Source: an uncultured Lutibacter sp. (GTDB lineage: Bacteria; Bacteroidota; Bacteroidia; Flavobacteriales; Flavobacteriaceae). Taken from it: a stretch of DNA of 34,839 bases. Location: assembly GCA_947311835.1 (NCBI GenBank), contig CAMZLV010000107.1, positions 1 through 34,839 of the forward strand. The letters are read 5' to 3'. Made by a program: the position numbers and the translations under genes. Each line of letters starts with the position of its first letter. Within the stretch, counting starts at the first letter, position 1. Under the pieces are notes generated by a model, which had not been told where the DNA came from, searched no databases, and saw only the letters and a list, made by a program, of their open reading frames with translations. Below, in pieces: positions 22,716 through 31,338 of the stretch.

Positions 22716-24932
22716 ATGAAGAAATTATTTTTACTCCTATTCGCTATTTTGTTAATTAACAGTTGTTCAACTGCTCAAAAAACTACAAAATCAGCAAAAA
22801 TTAATCAAGAAACTAGTAGTGATGATGCTCCAAAAGAAATCACTTTAGAAGATATTTGGAAAAATGGAACTTTTAGAACGAAACGACTAAATTCTTTTCA
22901 TTCAATGGACAAAGGTGACTTTTATGTAGTTGTTAATAACCGTGGAAAAGAGTTAGACCGTTATTCTTATAAAACTTTAGACAAAGTGGAAACCATTTTA
23001 AATGTTGATGCACTTGATGGCATCCATTCTCTTTACGATTATACTTTTTCATCAGATGAAAATAAAATTATTATTGGTACTGAGCAAGAGCAGATTTTCC
23101 GTCATTCATCACGAGGAATTTACTATGTATATGATTTATCATCTAAAAAACTAGAAAAAATTTCTGAAAATAAAATTCAAGAACCTACCTTTTCTCCTGA
23201 TGAAAGTAAAGTAGCATTTATGTATCAAAACAATCTTTATTATAAAGATTTGAGCAATAACAAAACGATTCAAATTACTTTTGATGGTAAAAAAAATAGT
23301 ATAATAAATGGTATTACAGATTGGGTTTATGAAGAAGAATTTGCCTTTGTAAGAGCCTTTGATTGGAATGGAAATTCTGATAAAATTGCTTTTATTCGAT
23401 TTGATGAAACTGATGTTCCTGAGTTTTCTATGGATATTTTTGGCAAAGATTTATATCCTAAACAACAAGTATTTAAATATCCGAAGGCAGGAGAAAAAAA
23501 TGCTGATGTGAGTTTACATATTTACAACTTAAAATTAAACGCAAGCAAAAAAGTTGATTTAGGAGTTAAACAGCAAGATTACATTCCGCGAATTGAATGG
23601 ACAAACAAAGCAAATACACTTTGTGTAACAACTCTAAACCGTCATCAAGATAATTTATACCTTTTATTTGTTGATGGAAATACTCTTCAAAACAAGTTGA
23701 TTTTAAACGAAACAGATGATGCATATGTTGACATTACTGATAATTTAACTTTTTTAAATGACAATTCATTTATTTGGACAAGTGAACGTGATGGTTACAA
23801 CCATATTTATCATTATAATGAAAACGGAACGTTGATAAACCAAATAACCAAAGGTAAATGGGAAGTAACTGCTTATTATGGTTATGATGCAACTACTAGC
23901 AAAATTTACTTTCAATCTACAGAAGATGGCTCTATTAACCGAACCATCTCTGCAATCAATTTAGATGGAACAAATCAACAAAAGTTAAGTACAAAAATTG
24001 GTAAAAACTCAGCATCGTTTAGTCATAGTTTTAATTATTATATCAATACATTTTCTAATGCAAAAACACCAACTTTATACACACTAAACGAAGCAAAAAC
24101 AGGAAAAGAAATCAAAGAAATACGGAATAATAATGAACTTTCTGATTTATTAGCAACTTATAAAATTGGCGAAAAAGAATTTTCAACGATTACTATTAAT
24201 GGAGAAGATTTAAATATGTGGATGATAAAACCTGCAGATTTTAATCCGAATAAAAAATATCCATTATTTATGTTTCAATATTCAGGTCCAGGTTCGCAAC
24301 AAGTAGGGAACCATTGGAATAGTGCAAATGACTATTGGTATTATATGCTTAGCCAAAAAGGCTATATCATTGCGTGTGTAGATGGTAGAGGAACAGGATT
24401 TAAAGGACGTGATTTTAAAAAAATAACGCAAAAAGAGTTGGGAAAATATGAGATTGAAGATCAAATTGCAGCCGCAAAATCACTCGGAAATAGAAGTTAT
24501 ATTGACGCAAGTAGAATTGGAATTTGGGGATGGTCATTTGGAGGCTATATGTCGTCATTAGCAATTACCAAAGGAGCCGATACTTTTAAAATGGCAATTG
24601 CCGTTGCACCTGTTACTTCTTGGCGTTTTTACGACACCATTTATACCGAACGCTATATGCAAACTCCACAAGAAAACGCGAGTGGATATGATGAAAATTC
24701 GCCGATAAACTTCACAAACTTATTGAAAGGAAGTTATTTATTAGTTCACGGAACTGGTGACGACAACGTGCATGTACAAAATACGATGCGTATGATAAAT
24801 GCATTGGTAAAAGAGAATAAACAGTTTGATTTATTTGTATATCCTGACAGAACACACGGAATTTATCGTGGAAAGAATACAAGATTACATCTTTATAAAA
24901 AAATGACTACTTTTATCGAACAAAAATTATAA
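22716..24932 (+). CDS. S9 family dipeptidyl peptidase IV-type lipoprotein
   Basis: I start at the ATG 22716 (MKKLFLLLF...INSC), which opens a lipoprotein signal; the longer track ORF runs antisense into mvaA and is not credible. The 738-residue protein has an N-terminal eight-bladed propeller (with DWVYEEEF, the Glu motif that binds the substrate N-terminus). A C-terminal alpha/beta hydrolase domain follows, with GWSFGGY (Ser), GTGDDNVH (Asp) and DRTHGIYRG (His). It removes X-Pro or X-Ala dipeptides from peptides in the periplasm or at the cell surface. The POT dipeptide transporter gene follows after 31 nt, so the pair probably makes and imports dipeptides. Confidence 0.93.
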   Translation: MKKLFLLLFAILLINSCSTAQKTTKSAKINQETSSDDAPKEITLEDIWKNGTFRTKRLNSFHSMDKGDFYVVVNNRGKELDRYSYKTLDKVETILNVDALDGIHSLYDYTFSSDENKIIIGTEQEQIFRHSSRGIYYVYDLSSKKLEKISENKIQEPTFSPDESKVAFMYQNNLYYKDLSNNKTIQITFDGKKNSIINGITDWVYEEEFAFVRAFDWNGNSDKIAFIRFDETDVPEFSMDIFGKDLYPKQQVFKYPKAGEKNADVSLHIYNLKLNASKKVDLGVKQQDYIPRIEWTNKANTLCVTTLNRHQDNLYLLFVDGNTLQNKLILNETDDAYVDITDNLTFLNDNSFIWTSERDGYNHIYHYNENGTLINQITKGKWEVTAYYGYDATTSKIYFQSTEDGSINRTISAINLDGTNQQKLSTKIGKNSASFSHSFNYYINTFSNAKTPTLYTLNEAKTGKEIKEIRNNNELSDLLATYKIGEKEFSTITINGEDLNMWMIKPADFNPNKKYPLFMFQYSGPGSQQVGNHWNSANDYWYYMLSQKGYIIACVDGRGTGFKGRDFKKITQKELGKYEIEDQIAAAKSLGNRSYIDASRIGIWGWSFGGYMSSLAITKGADTFKMAIAVAPVTSWRFYDTIYTERYMQTPQENASGYDENSPINFTNLLKGSYLLVHGTGDDNVHVQNTMRMINALVKENKQFDLFVYPDRTHGIYRGKNTRLHLYKKMTTFIEQKL

Positions 24933-24963
24933 AACTCAAAATTAATTAAAATAACTAAACACT

Positions 24964-26910
24964 ATGTCAACAACAACATTAAAACCACATCAAAAAGAAC
25001 TTTTCGGACATCCAATTGGACTGTACGTACTATTTTTTACTGAAATGTGGGAACGCTTTTCTTATTACGGAATGCGTGCAATATTGGTAATTTATATGAT
25101 TGCAACTGCAATGGATAAAAACGGAGCAGGACTAGGATGGACACGAGGAGAAGCACTAGCACTATATGGCTGGTATGTAATGTTAGTATATGTTGTTTCG
25201 ATTCCTGGAGGAATTTTAGCAGATAAAATATTAGGACAGAAAAAAGCAGTAATGATTGGTGCTTTTATTTTAGTGCTAGGACACGGAACATTGGCTATTG
25301 AAGCGCCTTGGGCATTTTTTGTAGGATTAGGATTAATTATTTTAGGTGTTGGTTGCTTAAAACCTAATATTTCTACAATGGTTGGTGGCTTATATGCAAA
25401 AGGTGATATTCGTAGAGATAAAGGATTTTCTATTTTTTATATTGGTATTAATTTAGGCTCACTATTAGCTACAACATTTATAGGAATGGTAGTTGCAAAA
25501 TGGGGTTGGCACGCAGGATTTGCTATGGCAGGAATTGCGATGCTTTTTGGTTTACTAGTTTATATTTGGGGACAAAAATATATAGCTCACGTAGGAAATA
25601 AACCTACCGAAGCACAAAAAGAAGCCGATGTTTCTTTAATGGAAATATTTGCTAGAATATTCAAATCACCTATACATTTGGTTATTTTAATAGTAATGTT
25701 AGCGCTTTCACTTTATGCAGGTTTTACTTTTGAAGGCGTAGATCATTGGGGTTATGGCGCTTTGTTTATTTTCTTGTCATTTGTAGTAGGACTGCTTATG
25801 ATGATTTATAAAGGTCTAGAAACGCAAGTAGAAAAAGACCGTTTTTTAGTGCTATTACTATCTTTCTTTTTGGTAGTGGTGTTTTGGGGAGCATTTGAGC
25901 AAGCAGGAGGTTTAATGAGTATTTATACCGAAACAAAAACGAACAGAATGCTCTTTGGTTATGAAATACCTACACCAATGTTTCAAGGCTTAAACGCAGG
26001 GTTTATCTTGCTTTTTGCCGTTGCTGTTGCTAACTATTGGGCAAAACGAAAAATAAAAGGCAAAGAAGCATCTTCTTTATTTAAAATGGCTACAGGTACC
26101 ATCATTATGGGACTTGGGTTTGTATTTATGGTTTTTGCTGTAAAAGATTACGAAGCTCACGGTAAATCAGCGATGATTTGGTTAGTTTTAGCATACCTTT
26201 TCCATACCATTGGAGAGTTGAGTTCTTCGCCAGTATCACTTTCTTTTGTTACTAAATTAGCACCAGTAAAATATGCCTCTTTAATGATGGGATTGTATTT
26301 TGCAGCAACAGGATTAGGAGGTAAAATGGCAGGTATTGTTGGTGAATATTCTCAACTAAAACCGTATAAAGCTACTATGACAGCTTCTAAAGAAGCTATA
26401 AATAATGTGGTTGCAAAAGATACTTTAGAATTGTATGATTATAAAACCAAAAAAGAATACAAGGTTTTTGATTATCCTATTAATAAAGACAAAGCATTTA
26501 ATGTAAAAGGCTTAATTTATTTAGCCGATAATAAAGTAGTTTTTGAAGATGAAAAAACAAAAGAACCGTTAAATAATTTATTTAAAATAACAAAAGATGA
26601 AAAACATGATTATTTAGCTTCACTAAAAACATATTTAACAGAAAACAAAGTAACAAAAGCAACTGCGCAACATGTAACATTGAACTTTAAAAAAGACGAA
26701 GAAAAAGCTAAAATACTTGTCAATGTTGGTGATGGTAAAGACTATGCACTTACCTTTACTGTTGATGAGCAGCAAAGTAAACAGGAATTTAAAACTTTCT
26801 TAGGAATAACCATATTTACTGTGATATTTAGTTTACTAGTAATTGCACTCTTAAAACCATTAAAACGCTTAACTCACGGTGCTGAAGATGATGAAGTTGA
26901 AATGCATTAG
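24964..26910 (+). CDS. POT-family proton-coupled di/tripeptide transporter with extracytoplasmic insert
   Basis: This 648-residue inner-membrane transporter is of the PTR2/POT family. It has EMWERFSYYGMRAI near residue 28 (the ExxER proton-coupling motif), GGILADKILGQKKA near 82 and FSIFYIGINLGS near 155. It has about 12-14 helices. Between the penultimate and last helices lies a soluble stretch of about 140 residues (from about 465 to 610) rich in Lys and Asp, absent in short POT proteins such as E. coli DtpA but seen in Bacteroidota homologues. It lies 31 nt after the DPP IV gene. Transcription ends at the hairpin inside the convergent comEC gene. Confidence 0.93.
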   Translation: MSTTTLKPHQKELFGHPIGLYVLFFTEMWERFSYYGMRAILVIYMIATAMDKNGAGLGWTRGEALALYGWYVMLVYVVSIPGGILADKILGQKKAVMIGAFILVLGHGTLAIEAPWAFFVGLGLIILGVGCLKPNISTMVGGLYAKGDIRRDKGFSIFYIGINLGSLLATTFIGMVVAKWGWHAGFAMAGIAMLFGLLVYIWGQKYIAHVGNKPTEAQKEADVSLMEIFARIFKSPIHLVILIVMLALSLYAGFTFEGVDHWGYGALFIFLSFVVGLLMMIYKGLETQVEKDRFLVLLLSFFLVVVFWGAFEQAGGLMSIYTETKTNRMLFGYEIPTPMFQGLNAGFILLFAVAVANYWAKRKIKGKEASSLFKMATGTIIMGLGFVFMVFAVKDYEAHGKSAMIWLVLAYLFHTIGELSSSPVSLSFVTKLAPVKYASLMMGLYFAATGLGGKMAGIVGEYSQLKPYKATMTASKEAINNVVAKDTLELYDYKTKKEYKVFDYPINKDKAFNVKGLIYLADNKVVFEDEKTKEPLNNLFKITKDEKHDYLASLKTYLTENKVTKATAQHVTLNFKKDEEKAKILVNVGDGKDYALTFTVDEQQSKQEFKTFLGITIFTVIFSLLVIALLKPLKRLTHGAEDDEVEMH

Positions 26911-26935
26911 TCGTTTTAAATTAGTCAAACCGTAG

Positions 26936-28966
26936 TTATTTCAATATAAACGCTCCTTTTTGTGATACGTCATAAAAAGGAGTGTTTTTTTGTTCGCATG
27001 TTTGTTGCCATCTTTTTTTATAGGTTTTATAGTTAGAACCATCAGCAATAATTAATTGAGGCTTTAAATTTTCAATCAATCGTAGTAAGTTTATTTTAGG
27101 AGATTGCTGTAATAGTACAATTTGAGGCTTAAATCCATCAATATTATAAACTCCTAAACTGTCAACAATTAGAATTTTTTTGTCTTTAAAATGATAACTA
27201 TTTGGTATTGAATCTATACTAGTTATCTTTGTTTTTCCAATGCCAATTCTATAATTTTTTAAAATAATGCTTTTTGCAAAACTAATACTATCTAAGTTGT
27301 GAAGTATCTTTATATTATCTCCCTTTCTATCTGCTATTAAAGAATTTCTACTTTTTTTAAAAACAATAAATTCATCAGTTGATTGAAGTACTTTCTTTTC
27401 ATAAATAAATACTGATTGCATCTGTAAAATAGCTGCTAAAAAATAGAACAAACGCTTTGTTGTTCGCTTTTCAAAAAAACGAAATCCGAAAATTATTAGA
27501 AAATATGATACTACAAGCATCAATAAAGAAAATGAGATGTTTTTAAACAAATAATCTTCTTGTGATGCTATCAAACTTATCAACTTATTCATTGTATGAA
27601 TCAAAAAATTATAGCCATTTGACATAAACTCAGGAAGTATATTTAGCAACGCCAACGCAATTACTAAAACGCCAAAACCGAGTATCAAACCAAGCGCTGG
27701 AATAATCAATAAATTAGATATAAAAAACAAACTCGGAAATTGATGAAAATAGTATAAACTCAAAGGTAAAATTCCTATTTGTGCAGCAATTGAAACGGTT
27801 AAAAGTTTCCAGAAAAAGTTGACTATTTTATAATTTGGAAACCATAAACCAACCAATAATGGTTGTAACCAAACAATAAAAAACACAGCCAAATAACTTA
27901 ATTGAAATCCGACATCAAACAAAAAAGAAGGATGAAATAAGAGTAGAAAAAACATTGAAATAATCAATGTATTATACACATTTGTAGGTCTGTTTACTTG
28001 CATTCCGATAGCAACTGCTGTAAACATTGTTACTGCTCGCACTACTGATGCTGACATACCTGCAATAAAAGCAAAAATCCATAAAAAAGAAATTACAACT
28101 ATTAATTTTATGAATTTTCCATTTTTTAATCGTTCTAAAGGTGCAAATAAAAAGTTCAGAATTAGCAGTATAATTCCGACATGCAAACCTGAAACTGCCA
28201 AAATATGGATGGCTCCTGCTCCTGCATAACTTTGCAACAATTCTGGTGAAATATCTTGACGTTGCCCTAATAATAATGCGTTTATAACACCTAATTCATC
28301 TCCTTTAAAACCGTTTTCTTTCAATTTTACATTGATAGTTCTTCTAAAATTAGCAGCCAAACCCTTAAAAGAAAATACACGTTTTGATAAGTGTAAAAAC
28401 TTATGATTTGATGTTCTTATTTGATGATATATCTGTTTGTTTTTAAGATAGCTGCTATAATCAAATGAATAAGGATTTTTGGGTGTATTCACTTGTTTAA
28501 ATTCTGATGATACATATATCTTATCATCTACAAATAGTTTTGTAACACTATCCTTTTTGACACTTAAAAGCACCTTTCCGACTGTAGAATGCATATTTAC
28601 TTTTACTACAAGCGCTTCATATTTATCATTGTAATTTCCTGATTTCAAAACTTTATCAATAATTAAAACGATGTTATTTCCTTCAGAAATAAAATGAGTA
28701 TAATGCCGTGAATTATTCAAGTCATTATGCACAAAACTTGTTGAAATTCCGACAAAAAAAGTGAGTAAATAGGTAAGTAAATTAAAATGTAAATACTGTG
28801 AAAACGATTTATTTGACAGCCAATACGACAAGGTTAAAAGGAAAAACAATCCTATTAAGATAACAGACAAATAATTAAATTGAATATCAAAAACACGTCC
28901 AAATACAATTCCTAAAACAAGAAAAAAAGTGAGTTGAATTGGTATAAATCTAAATAGTCGTTGCAT
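26936..28966 (-). CDS. comEC: ComEC/Rec2-type DNA uptake channel
   Basis: This 676-residue inner-membrane protein is of the ComEC family, the channel for single-stranded DNA in natural transformation. Helices at the N-terminus are followed by a soluble OB-like/DUF4131 region (about 100-190). The competence domain follows, with GAIHILAVSGLHVGIILL near residue 255, the family signature. The C-terminal 150 residues resemble the distal half of a metallo-beta-lactamase domain (QIVLLQQSP, PQLIIADGSN). However, the HxHxDH metal-binding motif is missing, so a nuclease role is unlikely. It follows lpxB by 22 nt and may be the last gene of the surE-lpxB run. Confidence 0.93.
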   Translation of the reverse strand: MQRLFRFIPIQLTFFLVLGIVFGRVFDIQFNYLSVILIGLFFLLTLSYWLSNKSFSQYLHFNLLTYLLTFFVGISTSFVHNDLNNSRHYTHFISEGNNIVLIIDKVLKSGNYNDKYEALVVKVNMHSTVGKVLLSVKKDSVTKLFVDDKIYVSSEFKQVNTPKNPYSFDYSSYLKNKQIYHQIRTSNHKFLHLSKRVFSFKGLAANFRRTINVKLKENGFKGDELGVINALLLGQRQDISPELLQSYAGAGAIHILAVSGLHVGIILLILNFLFAPLERLKNGKFIKLIVVISFLWIFAFIAGMSASVVRAVTMFTAVAIGMQVNRPTNVYNTLIISMFFLLLFHPSFLFDVGFQLSYLAVFFIVWLQPLLVGLWFPNYKIVNFFWKLLTVSIAAQIGILPLSLYYFHQFPSLFFISNLLIIPALGLILGFGVLVIALALLNILPEFMSNGYNFLIHTMNKLISLIASQEDYLFKNISFSLLMLVVSYFLIIFGFRFFEKRTTKRLFYFLAAILQMQSVFIYEKKVLQSTDEFIVFKKSRNSLIADRKGDNIKILHNLDSISFAKSIILKNYRIGIGKTKITSIDSIPNSYHFKDKKILIVDSLGVYNIDGFKPQIVLLQQSPKINLLRLIENLKPQLIIADGSNYKTYKKRWQQTCEQKNTPFYDVSQKGAFILK
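26949..26991 (+). terminator. Intrinsic terminator of the peptidase/transporter unit, inside comEC
   Basis: AACGCTCCTTTTT (26949-26961) and AAAAAGGAGTGTT (26974-26986) pair over 13 bp with one G-U pair around a 12-nt loop, followed by TTTTT. It starts 39 nt after the POT stop and lies within the last 20 codons of the convergent comEC coding sequence, so the same bases serve as terminator and as protein code. Confidence 0.88.
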
Positions 28967-28988
28967 AGCACCCTAAAGGTACTAAATT

Positions 28989-30089
28989 TTATTTAACTAC
29001 CTCTTTTGCAACTTTTTCACTAGCGCCTTTCCCTCCAAGTTTCTGTATTAATTCACGGTAATCCTCCAGTATTTTTTGACGATGCGCTTCATCTAAAATT
29101 TTACTGAGTTCTTTTTCTAATTTGGCTTCATTAAAATCGTTTTGAATTAATTCTGTAACAGATTCTCTATTCATAATTAAATTTACTAACGAAATGTATT
29201 TAAGCGTAATTATTCGCTTTGCTATTTGATACGACAGCCAACTTCCTTTGTAACATACTACTTGAGGTACTTTAAATAATGCCGTTTCAAGTGTAGCTGT
29301 ACCTGAAGTTACTAATGCTGCATGAGAAATAGAGAGTAAATCATATGTTTTATTACTGATGAATTTTATAGAATCCGTTTTTATAAACTGCTGATAAAAA
29401 GCATAATCTTGGCTTGGCGCTCCTGCAATTACAAATTGATAATTGGTAAATTTGTCAGTCATTTTAAGCATTATACTAAGCATTTTTTTTATTTCTTGCT
29501 TACGACTTCCAGGAAGAAGTGCTATAATTGGTTTGTCAGACAAATTATGTTCATCTTTGAATTTTTTCGCATCAATTGGAGCCTTATCAGCAATCGCATC
29601 TAACAATGGATGTCCTACAAAGTGTACTTTATAATTGTATTTTTTATAAAAATCTTCCTCAAATGGTAATGTTACAAATAATTTATCTACATCGCGTTTG
29701 ATATCCGCTACTCTACTCGCTCTACTTGCCCAAACTTGTGGTGCAATATAATAGTTTGTCTTAAAGTTTTGTTGTTTCGCCCATTTTGCAATACGCAAAT
29801 TAAAACCAGAATTATCAATAAAAATAATACGGTCAGGCTGATAGTTAGCAATATCATTTTTGCAAAATTTGATAAAACCTAAAATTGTTTTTAAATTTAA
29901 TAGCACTTCTAAAAAACCCATAAAAGCGCGTTCTTTATAGTGCTTTACAAGAGTTCCTCCAACTTGTTGCATGAGGTCGCCTCCCCAAAATCTAAATGTA
30001 GCATTCGCATCTTCTTTTTTTAATGCTTTCATCAAATTAGAGCCGTGTAAATCTCCTGACGCTTCTCCTGCTATTATGTAATATTTCAT
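28989..30089 (-). CDS. lpxB: Lipid-A-disaccharide synthase
   Basis: This 366-residue glycosyltransferase (GT19) joins lipid X and UDP-diacylglucosamine to make the lipid A disaccharide at the inner membrane. The start YIIAGEASGDLHGSNLM is the family signature, followed by RFWGGDLMQQVGG. Further blocks are FIDNSGFNLRIAKWAK, YIAPQVWASR near residue 120, LPGSRKQEI near 190 and SGTATLETAL near 260. Length and motifs are complete. The start codon directly follows the stop of the small membrane protein gene, so these are coupled. Confidence 0.96.
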   Translation of the reverse strand: MKYYIIAGEASGDLHGSNLMKALKKEDANATFRFWGGDLMQQVGGTLVKHYKERAFMGFLEVLLNLKTILGFIKFCKNDIANYQPDRIIFIDNSGFNLRIAKWAKQQNFKTNYYIAPQVWASRASRVADIKRDVDKLFVTLPFEEDFYKKYNYKVHFVGHPLLDAIADKAPIDAKKFKDEHNLSDKPIIALLPGSRKQEIKKMLSIMLKMTDKFTNYQFVIAGAPSQDYAFYQQFIKTDSIKFISNKTYDLLSISHAALVTSGTATLETALFKVPQVVCYKGSWLSYQIAKRIITLKYISLVNLIMNRESVTELIQNDFNEAKLEKELSKILDEAHRQKILEDYRELIQKLGGKGASEKVAKEVVK

Positions 30090-30377
30090 TTAAACTAACT
30101 TAGAAATCAAAATAATTAAGGCAACCAAAATTGTAGCCATCAATACACCTCTTGCTCTATAATCTTGCTTTTTTTTGATAAATAAGAAAAAAACGGCTAA
30201 ATTAGGAATTACAGCATATCCTAAAACTTTTGCATATAAATTTTGCTGATGAATTAACACCAACGAACGATTAAAACTATATGTTGAAAAAAATTCAAGA
30301 TATATATAAAAACCACATGCTGTAGTTAATATTCCTACTAAAAATCCGATTAAAATTTCTTTTTTTATGTTTATCAT
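30090..30377 (-). CDS. Small membrane protein between surE and lpxB
   Basis: I use the ATG at 30377 (MINIKKEILIGFL, 95 residues); the ORF track begins five codons earlier at TTG, inside surE. Three hydrophobic stretches (about 7-27, 45-64 and 75-93) make it an inner-membrane protein. No conserved catalytic residues are visible. It starts 2 nt after the surE stop and abuts lpxB, a gene order I recall in other flavobacteria, so a role in envelope or lipid A synthesis is possible but unproven. Confidence 0.8.
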   Translation of the reverse strand: MINIKKEILIGFLVGILTTACGFYIYLEFFSTYSFNRSLVLIHQQNLYAKVLGYAVIPNLAVFFLFIKKKQDYRARGVLMATILVALIILISKLV

Positions 30378-30379
30378 TA

Positions 30380-31147
30380 TTAAAAGTTCCAATTAGTTAA
30401 TTTTTGAATAAATTGATGCGCAGTTAAATCAAATTGTACAGGTACAACAGACACATAATTATGTGCCAAAGCCCATTCGTCAGTATCTTTTCCATCATCC
30501 ATCAGTTCAAATTTTCCAGAAAGCCAATAGTACTCTTTTCCCAACGGATTTACCCTTTTATCAAAACTTTCTACCCAATTTCCTCTTGCTTGACGGCAAA
30601 TTTTAATGCCTTTAAAATCCGTTTCCGTTTTTGGAAAATTCACATTTAACACAACACCTTCAGGCAATCCGTTATCTAAAACATTTTTTACTATTTTTTT
30701 TATTGATTGCTCTAAATTATCAAAATTAGCATCCCAAGAATAATCTAATAATGAAAATCCAATTGCAGGTATTCCTTCAATTCCTGCTTCAATGGCAGCG
30801 CTCATAGTACCAGAATAAATGACACTTATTGATGAATTTGAACCGTGATTAATTCCAGAAACGCATAAATCTGGTTTTCTACCTAATACTTCTCTTACTC
30901 CTAACTTTACACAATCTGCAGGAGTTCCTGAGCATTTGTATTCTATCTGATTGCCTTTATCAACAGTAATTTTATCACAAGTAAGCGTTGAATCAATCGT
31001 TATTGCGTGTCCCATTCCACTTTGCGGACTGTCAGGCGCAACTACAACAACATCGCCAATTGAATTCATTATTTCAATTAATTTTCGGATTCCTGGAGAA
31101 GTGATACCATCATCGTTTGTCACTAAAATTAAAGGTTTTTTTGCCAT
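30380..31147 (-). CDS. surE: 5'/3'-nucleotidase SurE
   Basis: This 255-residue metal-dependent phosphatase removes phosphate from nucleoside monophosphates and is linked with stationary-phase survival. The start ILVTNDDGITSPGI has the metal-binding DD pair, followed by VAPDSPQSGMGHAIT near residue 37 and SGINHGSNSSISVIYSGTMSAA near 98. All are family signatures. It is first in the unit surE, small membrane protein, lpxB, comEC, and is divergent from the protease gene across a 191-nt spacer. Confidence 0.96.
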   Translation of the reverse strand: MAKKPLILVTNDDGITSPGIRKLIEIMNSIGDVVVVAPDSPQSGMGHAITIDSTLTCDKITVDKGNQIEYKCSGTPADCVKLGVREVLGRKPDLCVSGINHGSNSSISVIYSGTMSAAIEAGIEGIPAIGFSLLDYSWDANFDNLEQSIKKIVKNVLDNGLPEGVVLNVNFPKTETDFKGIKICRQARGNWVESFDKRVNPLGKEYYWLSGKFELMDDGKDTDEWALAHNYVSVVPVQFDLTAHQFIQKLTNWNF

Positions 31148-31218
31148 CTGATTTTAAAATCTATTAGCAACAAATTTACCATAATTTTATTGTTTTATAA
31201 TTTAAATTAACTTTAACA

Positions 31219-31248
31219 TTTGGTAAACAACTAAAAAATGTATTTTTC
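31219..31248 (+). promoter_or_regulatory. Candidate promoter for the tail-specific protease
   Basis: TTTG (31219-31222), 18 nt, then TATTTTTC (31241-31248) fits the Bacteroidota -33/-7 consensus with one mismatch in the -7 box. The leader would be about 85 nt and includes the hairpin at 31297-31315. Confidence 0.45.
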
Positions 31249-31296
31249 GTTAATAAAAAAAAGGATTAAATCGCTATAAATCACAAAAACATAGTA

Positions 31297-31315
31297 TTTT
31301 AGGCATTTCCTAAAA
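31297..31315 (+). other. Leader hairpin upstream of the protease gene
   Basis: TTTTAGG and CCTAAAA form a perfect 7-bp stem with a 5-nt loop, 24 nt before the start codon of the protease gene. A purine-rich AGAGAGAAG directly before the ATG looks like one of the few Shine-Dalgarno-like sequences in the window. The hairpin may shape translation; unproven. Confidence 0.35.
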
Positions 31316-31338
31316 ATAACACAAAATAAAGAGAGAAG

